A DNA stretch of 64,000 nucleotides, taken from contig NMRB01000111.1 of the NCBI GenBank assembly GCA_002633025.1, positions 301,568 through 365,567 of the forward strand, given 5' to 3'. The position numbers were made by a program, and so were the translations under genes. Positions within the stretch are counted from its first letter, which is position 1; the number at the start of each line of letters is the position of its first letter. The notes under the pieces are model-generated. The model ran no database searches and was not told where the DNA came from. It was given only the letters and a program-made list of their open reading frames with translations. This stretch comes from Notospermus geniculatus (lineage: Eukaryota; Nemertea; Pilidiophora; Heteronemertea; Lineidae). Shown in pieces: positions 1-10,780 of the stretch.

Positions 1-360
1 TCAGCTGCACGTCTGATGAAGAAAGAAATGACGTTTGAGACCTGACCATTGGCATGACAATCTATAAAGCTGCTAGCTTGTTGACTCAGCAGAAACATAT
101 ATCAAGAAATAATTGGTCATTATAGGCTTTTTTCTTCAGTAGAAGAAGAGAGTTTTGTTGATTAAGTCTTTTCTTGGGTACGTTGTACTTTAATAACCCT
201 ACATCTATTATGGATGACTTTATTTTGTAAGCGTCAGCGTGTGGGCCATTGTTTAAGGATTTGGAATATTATTTCAACTCGGCTCATTCAGAAGTAGATT
301 AGGCAAAGGCGATAAATTGGACGGATTTCAAATCTTAGACTATCTGTTGAAGGTGTACTT
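1..360. repeat. Left copy of a ~360-bp direct duplication
   Basis: This stretch is repeated with roughly 90% identity at 1564-1920. Both copies run from the word TCAGCTG through ATCAAGAAATAATTGGTCAT to a shared segment with ATCTTAGACTAT. The copies lie about 1.56 kb apart in the same orientation. This could be a local tandem duplication, a dispersed repeat, or two alleles placed in tandem, since a single N lies nearby at 575. I see no coding exon in it. Confidence 0.75.
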
Positions 361-396
361 CCTACGGTGGCCCGGAAAGGACATGAAAAGTTTTTT

Positions 397-574
397 TTCA
401 AACACGCAATACGAGTTTTTAAACTCGCAATACGACTTTTCAAACACGCAATACGAGTTTATAAACTCGCAATACGACTTTTTAAACTCGCAATACGACT
501 TTTTAAACTCGCAATACGAGTTTTCAAACACGCAATACGAGTTTATAAACTCGTAATACGACTTTTTCAAACTC
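397..574. repeat. 21-bp minisatellite
   Basis: About 8 copies of a 21-bp unit, alternating AAACTCGCAATACGACTTTT with AAACACGCAATACGAGTTTT-type variants. Because 21 is a multiple of three, the array stays open in several frames on both strands and gives artificial seven-residue periodic peptides. It stops at an N, so its true length is unknown. Confidence 0.9.
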
Positions 575-575
575 N
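575..575. other. Assembly gap (single N)
   Basis: A single undetermined base directly follows the 21-bp minisatellite. The likely reading is a contig join of unknown size caused by the repeat. Confidence 0.85.
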
Positions 576-912
576 GTCTAGAAGCTTTGTCTGATGTTTA
601 CATATCATGTTGGAATGTGCTTTCTCTCAGTAGATAATACTTTGTGCAGTGTGACATACACCAGAACAGTATGCTTGTTTATGTTCAATGTATGCAGTGA
701 CCATAGTAGTGCAGCTGGGGGTCACAGGTCAACACTTTTAAGTCACATACTCAGTAATGTCAATGAAAATCATTCTAGGCTTATTCATTGATAGAATTAT
801 CATTAGCGTTGTATCTACTCCAGTAGCATTCACTCAATACTGAAGTCTACTCTATTCTGTTCCTTTCGATGATCTCCATTGTAGCAGTGCTGCATTCCAA
901 ATGATCATTCCC

Positions 913-1046
913 AGGCCTTGTCTTCTGAGGCAAGTGAAAAAATGCTCGCCTCAGAACAATAGAAAACTCTATTGTTCCTCAGAACAATAGAAAACTCTAT
1001 TGTTCTGAGGTGAGCAGTTTTTCACTCGCCTCAAAAGACAAGGCCT
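913..1046. mobile_element. Hairpin inverted-repeat element (MITE-like)
   Basis: Two arms of about 65 bp are near-perfect reverse complements. The left begins AGGCCTTGTCTTCTGAGGCA and the right ends with GACAAGGCCT. Within the arms, AACAATAG...CTATTGTT forms smaller palindromes, so the element is a hairpin inside a hairpin. No coding capacity is seen. This is the form of a foldback or miniature inverted-repeat transposon. Confidence 0.75.
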
Positions 1047-1077
1047 GAATCATTCCACTTCCAGATAACAATAGGCA

Positions 1078-1260
1078 GTCAGAGTGGTGCAGTGGAGACA
1101 TCTAGTGCTTGTCACCTCTGAGGTCCCAGGTTCGATTCCCTGTCAGAGCTGGTACTCCTGATAGAGAGGAAGATGCACTTTGACAGCGTAGGTTTCTTCG
1201 GGGGCTCTAGTTTTCTCCTACATTACATACCATTGCCATCTGTAGAAATTAGGTTATAGC
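1078..1260 (+). repeat. tRNA-derived SINE
   Basis: An A-box-like TGGTGCAGTGG at 1085-1095 and a good B box GGTTCGATTCC at 1129-1139 are spaced as in a tRNA-type Pol III promoter. The sequence between them does not fold as a full tRNA, and an unrelated body follows. This is the structure of a tRNA-derived SINE head. The 3' boundary is uncertain. Confidence 0.6.
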
Positions 1261-1563
1261 ATATTGAATCAGACTCTTACAAACTTGTTATTTGATTATA
1301 AAGAATATTGTTGTATTGTGTAGAATAGAATTTGCACATACTGGTGTTCTAACTTATTTTAATAATACTGCCATATAAATCAAATACGTTTATATGTTTT
1401 ATGGAAGCTTGTGTGTGCTTGAAAATGTAATGTGGACCATTTACATTAATAAAGAGTTGAGAGTCAGTTGATGAAAACAAATACAAGTCTTCCATGGAAT
1501 TATTTGTAGTGGATGTGATCAGTGTCAGCTTGCCATGTGCCACACCGCTCTCCCAAGAAAGCA

Positions 1564-1920
1564 TCAGCTGTACCTCTGATGAAGAAATGACATTTGAGAC
1601 CATTGTCATATGACAATATCTATAAGCTGCAAGCTTGTTGACTCGGCAGAAACATATATCAAGAAATAATTGGTCATGCTAGGCTTTTTTCTTCAATAGA
1701 AGAAGAGAGTTTTCTAAGTCTTTTCTTGGGTATACATTGTACTTTAATTACCCTACATCTATTATGGATGACTTTATTTTGTAAGTCAGCGTGTGGGCCA
1801 TTGTTTAAGGATTTGGAATATTATTTCAACTCACCTCATTCAGAAGTAGATTAGGCAAAGGCGATAAATTGATTTGTATGATGGATGTCAAATCTTAGAC
1901 TATCCGATGAAGGTGTCCTT
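1564..1920. repeat. Right copy of the ~360-bp direct duplication
   Basis: Second copy of the block at 1-360, with scattered substitutions and short indels. From about 1930 to 2560 no exon or recognised element was found. Confidence 0.75.
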
Positions 1921-2562
1921 CCTGATTGGCTGCACAAAAATCGCACTGGTGCACTGGTTTCCTCCTACTTTGTGAGCCGACAAAAAGTTGTCAGTGTCAT
2001 ATTATTGGTGCCTGGCACTCGGCAACTGTCTCCAAAAGACTCGGGTCGAAGGGGGATTATACTGCTCTCGAAAGATGTGATTGGCCCTTCAGTCAATGCC
2101 GGGGAGATGTGACTGCAGGGGAACTTGCTGAGATAAGCGGACTGACCTTAGCCTCAAGTTTACTTTCTGAAAGCAGTGGTGAAGTCCCAGTTGACCAATC
2201 CCTGACATCTCGGAAAACATGCGTATAGGTTTCTTCATAACCGGAATTTATGATTTTTTAATCCCTGTGTAACGGCATTTGTTGCAATGCTAATCTTACC
2301 AGTAAAGTTATGTTAGAGCCACTGAGGGACACTCCTGCCAAAATATTGGAATGCAAGGGAGCTGGAATCACAATACAGACGAGGTTTGACATTTAGAATA
2401 TTGTCACCGTGATTCTTCCTTTTCAAACCAGCGTGTTCACTCGAAATCTCACAATCCAACAAAAATGTGGAAGAATAAAGTAGTTGACCACTTTTGATGA
2501 TAGGCCTTACTTCTCGACCACGCACGACTACGTACGCGCTCTGATGGAGGCACATCCTTGAG

Positions 2563-2703
2563 AAAAATCCAATTTGGTTTGGATACCATGGAATATCGCG
2601 ATAAAGCCGTGGAATACGCTGAAACTCTCCGGGATAAACAACTCCATCGTGAGAAACGGAAGAAAAAAGTTGTCATTGTGACGCCGACTCCTGAACCTGA
2701 GGA
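2563..2703 (+). CDS. Candidate exon A of an unknown gene
   Basis: An open stretch of 141 nt between an AG at 2561-2562 and a donor GTAAGT at 2704. It enters and leaves in phase 2 and codes 46 codons plus split ends. The peptide is basic and probably helical, with AVEYAETLRDKQLHREKRKK near its middle, then VVIVTPTPEPE. The upstream pyrimidine tract is weak. Support comes from exon B (3355-3510), which has the same phases and a similar peptide, and exon C (4818-4919), also symmetrical phase 2. I do not recognise the family. The gene's 5' end may lie left of here. Confidence 0.4.
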
Positions 2704-3354
2704 GTAAGTCGTTTTGCTAATTCCCCTTACCCCCCCCCCCATTTTCAACCTTATGTGTAGCCTTCATCCCACTCCTCCCCAGTGTATTTCTTATGCCCTG
2801 CAGCAGAGAATCAACACGGCTTCGGATACCTCTAGCCAGTTCTTTGGTCCTCATTCTGACGGTGTTGTCCGCGGTCCACCCATGGTAGGATTTGCACTTG
2901 GCATAACGTCGTCGGGGTATACGAAGCGGTTTGTCCCTTCCCGATTCCGCTATCCCGAATTCCTGATGCAGCGTCGGACTTTTCCCTCATGGTACGGTCG
3001 GACAGATGAATATCCCCAAAATCTACCCCCCAGAACAGCGAAGAATCGAAGATCTAATCGTTTCTGACCAAATTTAGGGATTAGAAGATAATCGGGTCTT
3101 AGAATAGGCCTACTTACCAGTTGACCCCTTAACAAGCAAGGGTCGAGAATTATTGTCAGCGAACTCAATCAGAGGGGAAACGAATTGAGACGTCAGTGTC
3201 TTCATCCGATTTCTTTTTTATGAATTGTATTTTGTGGAAAAATCTCCGACCAATTCCTCGCGAAATGCCGGGTTTGCCCGAGATTCACCTTAGTGACCCT
3301 TACTCAAGAAACCTTTGGAGTAACATATCCAAGTCTTGTTGAGCCATAAGACAG

Positions 3355-3510
3355 AAAATCGCTTGGACATGGCCCTACTAGCAAGGCGAGCCGCGCCGCG
3401 GCATATACGGAGAAACTTCGCGAACGCTTAGAGAGGGAAGAAAAGGAGAGAAGAAAGAGGAGGCTGCAAGCGAAGAAAGGGGACACACCAGTTAAGGTTG
3501 TACCTAAAGA
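3355..3510 (+). CDS. Candidate exon B of an unknown gene
   Basis: 156 nt between an AG at 3353-3354 and the donor GTGAGT at 3511, phase 2 at both ends, 51 codons. The peptide includes AAAYTEKLRERLEREEKERR, which parallels the charged helix of exon A (AVEYAETLRDKQ...), followed by a lysine-rich tail ending VKVVPK. The likeness of A and B suggests duplicated exons in one gene. Joined to A, the split codon reads GAA (Glu). Function unknown. Confidence 0.4.
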
Positions 3511-4817
3511 GTGAGTTCGAGAATTATTCTTTTCAGACATCGTTTGGTCAACTCGGTAAACGGAAGATCACTCTGTAACTATACAGTGTCTTGGATAACT
3601 GGTATGTCTTGCTTCTCCAATACTTCTCTGAATTATACGTTGATCATGAAGTTGACGCGTTCGATCCCACTTGTGGGATATTGAAAGACGGTCGTCGTTG
3701 TTGGCCCTTTCCTGCATGAAAACACTCCACCCGATCCGTTCACTGCCGATGGTGGTTTGTGCGCCTCAGATGCAGGCACTTTTAGATCATGCTAGTTGTT
3801 GACCATTCTTCTGGTCACCTTTAGTGGGATTGGACACGGTTTAAACGCACACATTTAAACCTCACTGCCACGAGCTTGTCGAGCAAAAAATGAAAAACAT
3901 AATATCAGACCGATAGTATCGTCAATAGTTGTTGTTTTGCCCAGAGCAAAATTTTAAATATGGTATACAGAAGATGTTTCCGAACTTTTTTTCAAGTAAT
4001 CTACCATAAAAGCCCGTAACAATGATAATTTTACATTAAATATAGACATGGCAATTTTAACCGTCTTAACGACACTCCTTTGTATTACCCTGCTTTACCA
4101 CCCATGCACCCACACACAGCACTAAAAAAGCTTGTACAGGCAGCTCTCGTGGTAGGCAAGAGCTAATACGGCTAGGCATTTTGTTAACTTAATGAAGGTC
4201 TCATTCGTCAGCAACGCTGAATGGACTATCCAAATATTTGTCTCAGATAATTGCCTATACTTGCCTATACTTTGCTTCTTACAATGGGTAACTTATTAGA
4301 GGCATATTAAAGAATTACATCACAGTACCAGGAATTTCTTTAGGCCCGTCCGTACGGTCCGATTTTTGTTGGATGACGTTGGACGATGTTGTTACAAGTC
4401 AATGTACCGGTACATTACTTCTAGCCAAACTTAGCCAAGTCTGGCAATGAAAATAACATAGCAACGGAATAGGAATAAAAAGGAAACATTACTTTCGACT
4501 CGCGTAATTTCTGCTCAGGTTTGCTAGGAATATCGAATGACTTCAAAGGAAAGGACAGATCTACCCCCGAATGTTATCACATCACAACGTATGGTTTTGT
4601 GACATCATCGATAGATCAGGATTTGCCCTCATTGGTTACTTCTGTCTACCGTCTGCTGCTGCGTCTTTGATTCTTGATTACGTGTCACGGTCGTCATCAA
4701 AGTTTACCAAATTCAAGTGTCGTCTGCTGCCTCCTCGGAAATCAACATGGACGCCCTGGAGGGTTGAGAACTCAAGAACTTGTCAGTTTCTGTAACAACT
4801 TGCTGACAGTGATCTAG
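3511..4817 (+). other. Intron-like stretch without recognised features
   Basis: Lies between candidate exons B and C. It contains AT-rich sequence, no long open frame on either strand, and no repeat that I could define. Confidence 0.4.
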
Positions 4818-4919
4818 GCCTACAGATCGATACTTCATGGAAACTGAAGCCGAGGTTGCTGCTGTCGCCAAAGCGAGATTGGAAGTTAGGCCTGACATGG
4901 CAACCTCAACAACGACAAG
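4818..4919 (+). CDS. Candidate exon C of an unknown gene
   Basis: 102 nt between AG at 4816-4817 and donor GTAGGT at 4920, again phase 2 in and phase 2 out, 33 codons. The peptide reads PTDRYFMETEAEVAAVAKAR and continues to MATSTTTR. It contains an internal ATG at 4836 that could also serve as a start. The third symmetrical phase-2 exon in a row makes chance less likely, but the peptide is short and no family is recognised. Confidence 0.35.
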
Positions 4920-5214
4920 GTAGGTTCACAGTTTGATGAATGTTGTAGTCTGCTTCTTATTGCTCTTTCTATACGCCTGTTAGACCATTCCTGCTTCTGT
5001 AATTCAAAGAAAGCAATCAACAAGTGTCTGAGGTTGTACAGTCCTGGACCTGCTGATCGTTTGCCAGCATCCTTGCGACTACATGCTGTACCGTTTTGGC
5101 GCCGTTTATTGCGCATGACACTCCTCAGGGATGTCCAAACACAGTTTTCAGATACGTGGCCCGGATTTGCTGTGAATTCGATTAGATCTGGCCACTGCTT
5201 GGAAGATTCTGCCG

Positions 5215-5543
5215 CAAAGCTCATGTATCGTGTATTGGGCGGAACACATTCTTGTATTGTGTATTGGGACATAAATTCCTTGGAACACATTCTTCTACTG
5301 TGTATTGGGACATAAATTCCTTGGAATACATTAGTTCTACTGTGTATTGGGACATAAATTCTTTGGAATATTCTTCTATTGTGTATTGGGACACAAATTC
5401 CTTGGAATACATTCCTGTAATGTGTATTGGGACATAAATTCCTAGAAATACATTCTTATTTATTCCTGGTATTAGGACATAAATTCTTAGGAATGCATTC
5501 TTGTATTGTGTATTTGGGACATAAATTCTTAGGAATATTTCTG
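5215..5543. repeat. ~41-bp tandem repeat
   Basis: About eight degenerate copies of a unit with the core TGTGTATTGGGACATAAATT followed by CCTTGGAATACATTCTT. Copy length drifts between about 38 and 44 bp and the last copies are the most diverged. Short open frames across it reflect the repeat, not a gene. From 5544 to 6275 I see no gene or defined element. Confidence 0.85.
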
Positions 5544-8500
5544 TTCACCAACCAAGACAGCGGAACCAAAGGGTAGCATGCCGGGAAAGGGGGATGACGT
5601 TTCGAGGAATGTGGCCTCGTCTATCACTGACATCACAACTCTCTTCACAAACAGAACGTTAAATGGGTTGAATTTAACATATAATGTTGGCATGCATGCA
5701 ACATATTAAACCTTTAAAATGATTGTAAGGTCACGCAAAATGCATGACGCTATGAGTGGGTTACCGGGGGTACGTAAATTGGTCATTATCCTTGTTTCGC
5801 TGCCGTTGTCAAAGTCTAACATGTTTTAAGCTGATCCGCTTTTGATGAGAACAGAATCTATGATTGAATTCCGTTCTATACGATACCTGTCGATGTATTG
5901 TCAATTCCTGTGTACCATGGCAACGGATGCAAACTCGATGCTGGATCAGGAGACAGGTTTTGATTGTGGATACCCTTGGGCGATATCACTTAATAAATTC
6001 ATCAATGATTCATCATAACCGGGTCTCCTAATTAGCATTGATGTACGTGCTGTATTGTTTATACAGTACACGGAGTTATTTTAACATCAGAATGTAGCCT
6101 ACTGAATGAATTCATACCGTACTTTTACACCTAAGCGGTCACTCAACAATATTCAGGCGCAGCCCCTTCATATGAATAATAGTGGGTGAGCATATAGTGG
6201 TGAGTCGACCAATGACAAGCAGATGTTAGGAACGTTCTAAAATACGACCCACTGTCTTTCTCTTCGTAGGCCTATATAGGTGGAAAATGACTGCTGGGTG
6301 TGGATCACCTCTCACACCACCCCAGATTAGTTGTGAAAGCCAATGAAAACAGTACTATTGTCGTCTATTCATCTATCGACGGCCCAGTCTCGGGCTCGAG
6401 TTTAGGTTTCGGTTTTAATAAGCGGACCTGTGACCTCATTTGCATACGGAAATTTTACACTCGGCAATTTCCGATTGTCGTCGGCGAGATCAACGCATAT
6501 TCAATGATTCCCATTGTGTTATGCAAATTGAGGGTGAGAGGTCACAGACTATGTAATTATACATTTCGACCAATGGGAGTATTTGTTATTGTTTACATTT
6601 AGCGAACTAAGCATGCTAAGAGAACAGATCACGTTTGTTGTATCCAATTCACATTAAACAAACGATTTTGTGCCCCTTTTTTTGGCGAGTAACTTCTGAT
6701 GTGAAGTGGAAAGAAGTAGTCATTGAGGTACAAGGAATCATATATAAAAGACACTGCTCTGGTGGAAGACAATATATGCAGCACGTGAAGTCGGGCAGGC
6801 CGCGCCGTATGGGATGACACCTAGTGTCACCGAAGAGAATTTGGCCTACTTGACCCAAACTGCATGGCTGGTGCTAAAATCCCAACACACCAACTAAATC
6901 TGCTAATAATTAAGTTAGACATTTGGCCGTGTCTCTGCCTTCATTGATAACTAAGAGGTGGAAAATGACTGCTGGGTGTGGATCACCTCTCACACCACCC
7001 CAGATTAGTTGTGAAAGCCAATGAAAACAGTACTATTGTCGTCTATTCATCTATCGACGGCCCAGTCTCGGGCTCGAGTTTAGGTTTCAGTTTTATCATA
7101 AGCGGACCTGTGACCTCATTTGCATACGGAAATTTTACACTCGGCAATTTCCGATTGTCGTCGGCGAGATCGACGCAGATTCAATGAATTCCCATTGTGT
7201 TATGCAGATTGAGGGTGAGAGGTCAGACTATATAATCACATTTCGACCAATGGGAGTATTTGTTATTGTTTACAAATTTACAAATTCAAATTAGCGACTT
7301 ACATTTAGCGAACTAAGAGAATAGAGCACGTTTGTTGTATCCATTCACATAACAAACGATTTTGTGTCCCTTTTTTGGGCGAGTAACTTCTGATGTGAAG
7401 TGGAAAGAAGTAGTCATTGAGGTACCGGTACAGGGAATCATAAAAGACACTGCTGGTGGATGAGAGACAATGCAACACGTGAAGTCGGGCAGGCCGCGCC
7501 GTATGGGATGACACCTAGTGTCACCGAAGAGAATTTGGCCTACTTGACCCAAACTGCATGGCTGGTGCTAAAATCCCAACACACCAACTAAATCTGCTAA
7601 TAAAGTTAGACATTTGGCCGTGTCTCCGCCTTCATTGAACTATAGAGGTTGAAAATGACTGCTGGGTGTGGATCACCTCTCATCTCATCACACCACCCCA
7701 GATTAATTATTAGTTGTGAAAGCCAATGAAAACAGTACTTTTGTCGTCTATTCATCTATCGACGGCCCAGTCTCGGGCTCGAGTTTAGGTTTCAGTTTTA
7801 TCATAAGCGGACCTGTGACCTCATTTGCATACGGAAATTTTACACTCGGCAATTTCCGATTGTCGTCGGCGAGATCGACGCAGATTCAATGAATTCCCAT
7901 TGTGTTATGCAGATTGAGGGTGAGAGGTCAGACTATATATAATTACATTTCGACCAATGGGAGTTGTTATTGTTTACATTTAGCGAACTAAGAGAATAGA
8001 GCACGTTTGTTGTATCCATTCACGTAACAAACGATTTTGTGTCCCTTTTTTGGGCAAGTAACTTCTGATGTGAAGTGGAAGAAGTACAGTCATTGAGGTA
8101 CAAGGAATCATAAAAGACACTGCTGGTGGATGAGAGACAATGCAGCACGTGAAGTCGGGCAGGCCGCGCCGTATGGGATGACACCTAGTGTCACCGAAGA
8201 GAATTTGGCCTACTTGACCCAAACTACATGGCTGGTGCTAAAATCCCAACACACCAACTAAATCTGCTAATAAGTTAGACATTTGGCCGTGTCTCTGCCT
8301 TCATTGAACTATAGAGGTGGAAAATGACTGCTGGGTGTGGATCACCTCTCATCACACCACCCCAGATTATTAGTTGTGAAAGCCAATGAAAACAGTACTT
8401 TTGTCGTCTATTCATCTATCGACGGCCCAGTCTCGGGCTCGAGTTTAGGTTTCGGTTTTATAATAAGCGGACCTGTGACCTCATTTGCATACGGAAATTT

Positions 8501-8920
8501 TACACTCGGCAATTTCCGATTGTCGTCGGCGAGATCAACGCAGATTCAATGAATTCCCATTGTGTTATTCAAATTGGGGGTGAGAGGTCAGACTATAATT
8601 ACATTTCGACCAATGGGAGTATTTGTTATTGTTTACATTTAGCGAACTAAGAGAATAGAGCACGTTTGTTGTATCCATTCACACAACAAACGATTTTGTG
8701 TCCCTTTTTTGGCGAGTAACTTCTGATGTGAAGTGGAAAGAAGTAGTCATTGAGGTACAAGGAATCATAAAAGACACTGCTCTGGTGGATGAGAGACAAT
8801 GCATGCAACACGTGAAGTCGGGCAGGCCGCGCCGTATGGGATGACACCTAGTGTCACCGAAGAGAATTTGGCCTACTTGACCCAAACTGCATGGCTGGTG
8901 CTAAAATCCCAACACACCAA

Positions 8921-9388
8921 GGCCGTGTTCGGAAATAAGCTTCCCCGAGGAAATTTCTTCCCCGAGCTTCGGGGAATGTGAGCATGCCCAGTAAAGGCGA
9001 AATTCCGAACGATATTTGCTCTTCCTCGGGGAAAGGTACTACTGTGGGTTGCTGGCGTGAAATGTTCCACGTTTAGCCAATCAGCATGTCGGATTGGAAA
9101 GAAAACGAAATGCAAATACAAATTACAAATTACAAATTAGTTTATTGCACCTTGAAATTTACAAATTTCATCAGCAGAAATTACAATAAACTTGTGTGCA
9201 TATAGTTAAGGTTATCCCCGGTCCGGATGACTCTCCAGAAATGCATGCCGGGAGTTTCCCCAAGTGAGCGACTCGGCGAGTCGCTCACTTCGGCCAGGCT
9301 CGAGGAAGCCTTGGCAGCCTTCCAAATACCTTACCGAACGCTCTCCCGCTTCCCCGAGCCTCCCCGAGGAAGCTCTCCGAACACGCTA
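8921..9388. mobile_element. Inverted-repeat element inserted in satellite copy 4
   Basis: The other three copies read CACACCAACTAAATCTGC. Here about 470 bp intervenes. The ends are imperfect inverted repeats: the left reads CCGTGTTCGGAAATAAGCTT and the right, reverse complemented, reads GCGTGTTCGGAGAGCTTCCT. The interior is rich in CCCCGAGG and contains repeated ACAAATTAC words and a perfect palindrome (9262-9290). It has no coding capacity, so it is a non-autonomous DNA transposon. The target duplication could not be settled. Confidence 0.75.
9262..9290. repeat. Perfect 13-bp-arm palindrome
   Basis: AAGTGAGCGACTC and its exact reverse complement GAGTCGCTCACTT flank the three bases GGC. It lies inside the transposon at 8921-9388. 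It might serve as a structural feature of that element; no other role is evident. Confidence 0.85.
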
Positions 9389-9686
9389 AAACTAAATCTG
9401 CTAATAAGTTAGACATTTGGCCGTGTCTCCGCCTTCATTGATAACTATACTTCATTTTGTTTGCTTGTACTTTTTGTCCACTCCGTTCGGGCAAGGCCTT
9501 AAGCTCCAGAGATTCCAATTCCAGCTTATACAATCAACGTTCAGACAATGCCTCAAGACAATAAACAGTTAATTTACGAATGGACTGTTTTCTTTTGTAT
9601 AAGGTCTAGCATTAGCCTACATAAGTGTTTTCAATGATCATCGCAAAGTTGATTAGGTCACTGAACGAACCTACTACGGATACCGG

Positions 9687-10780
9687 TATACTTTATCCTC
9701 GCCTCTAAGAGTTCAGTCATTAATGTCCAGAAAGTGACACCTTCTAGGTAAGTGTAGGCATTGCCAGGTCATTGTGAGTACAATATTCCAACAAACTTCT
9801 TCGTTCTGATTGGTCGAACAAAGAACGAAGCACCGGCGCCAATTATGGAATGGAGCATTAGAGTACTCTGGACTGACCTCTTATGCAGCTATCAAGTTTA
9901 GCCCGGACCACCCCCCCTCAGGCATCGTCGTTCACTCGACGCCAAAATTCGTCGAGTCCCCAGTATTAAGATTTTATCTTTTGGTCGAATCCCCAACTAG
10001 CAATATTTTTGCGGCAGTCGTATTTGCGCCGAGTACCTTCACACACGAATACTTGCGCGCGCGAGTGCCCGACCGGACCAAACAGGAACAATGACTTTGT
10101 CGAATCGCCGTCGATAGACTGACGATCGATAACTTCCGGCGGCGGGAGATGAACACGTGATCACTCCACAACAAAAATGGCGGACGGAGGATCACATTCG
10201 GAACTTCCGAAGGCAACTGCACGGCAATTTCCGTGACAACTCGCGCTGCCCAGTGGACAGATGAGCAGTTCGCCTCAGGTCGTTCCGAATGGGAGGTTCA
10301 GTGAGAAGGTATGGAGTGCGATGAGAGTAAAAAAGTCTGCGTAGGCCTCCACTTATTTAAGGAGCGTGCATGACCAAGAAGGATTGACGATCCATCTTCT
10401 TCATTCTGGCGGGTCAGATCTGCATAAATTGTGAGTGACCAGGCATGCAATGAAGGGGCAACTGAGGCCACAATGTCTAACATATAAAATGCAAAAAATC
10501 ATATTTTTCTAACTTTGGTAGGCCTACGGCAGGCAATGTCGAGTTTGGAGCGAGTCCCGGCCACCTGTGCCACACACTTTTAGGGAACAACTAGTGCCCC
10601 ACGCACACTATTTTGCCCTGAAGTGAATCCCCACCTGATACATTTTATAGTAGTGGCGTATCCATGTCGAGTCCCCCACTTCCAAAATACTGCAGACTGG
10701 CGAGTTAGTGTCGAGTGCCTGAGGAGGGGGGGTCCGGGATTAACTTGATAGCTGCATTAGAGGCGAGGATAAAGTATATA
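9687..10780. mobile_element. ~1.1-kb element bounded by inverted repeats
   Basis: The left end reads CTTTATCCTCGCCTCTA, then (after a nested insertion) TGCAGCTATCAAGTTTA. The right end, at about 10730-10778, gives the same order when reverse complemented: CTTTATCCTCGCCTCTAATG, CAGCTATCAAGTTAATCCCG, then a C-rich run and CTCAGGCA. The repeats therefore span about 60 bp once the nested element is removed. Inside are several CACTCGAC and GTCGAG words but no transposase-like frame. Confidence 0.7.
9706..9883. mobile_element. Nested MITE with TAAGAG ends
   Basis: The left end TAAGAGTTCAGTC and the right end, reverse complemented TAAGAGGTCAGTC, form 13-bp terminal repeats with one mismatch. The element splits the left terminal repeat of the larger element at 9687-10780 at a TA dinucleotide, so it inserted later. 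Confidence 0.65.

Larger units (their letters stand above)
6276..9447. repeat. Four-copy ~680-bp satellite array
   Basis: Four direct copies begin with GAAAATGACTGCTGGGTGTG at 6283, 6961, 7651 and 8320, giving periods of 678, 690 and 669 bp. Each copy holds an octamer word ATTTGCAT (6438-6445 in copy 1), a CCAAT word in GACCAATGGG, a TATA-like segment (ATATAAAAG in copy 1, CATAAAAG elsewhere), and the palindrome TGACACCTAGTGTCA. Copy 1 alone also has an inverted octamer ATGCAAAT at 6521-6528. Copy 4 is interrupted by an insertion at about 8921-9388; the rest of the unit resumes at ACTAAATCTGC and ends near 9447. No conserved protein or known RNA gene was recognised in the unit. Confidence 0.9.

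Noticed and set aside
317-594. Repetitive peptides with NSQYDF heptads
   Set aside because: Product of a 21-bp minisatellite; open on both strands.
1085-1139. tRNA gene
   Set aside because: A and B boxes are present, but no acceptor stem or anticodon arm closes; better read as a SINE head.
5034-5437. Frames rich in YWDINSLEY
   Set aside because: Translation of the ~41-bp tandem repeat with shifting unit lengths; no start or splice context.
397-5543. CRISPR-like arrays
   Set aside because: The repeats are contiguous or degenerate with no unique spacers, and the genome is eukaryotic.
6438-6528. Histone or snRNA gene cluster
   Set aside because: Octamer, CCAAT and TATA-like words suggested it, but there is no histone coding sequence, no histone 3' stem-loop and no recognisable snRNA in the unit.
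6300-8885. Recurrent 60-100-codon frames on both strands of the 680-bp units
   Set aside because: They recur only because the unit recurs. They differ in length between copies through frameshifts and show no family resemblance.
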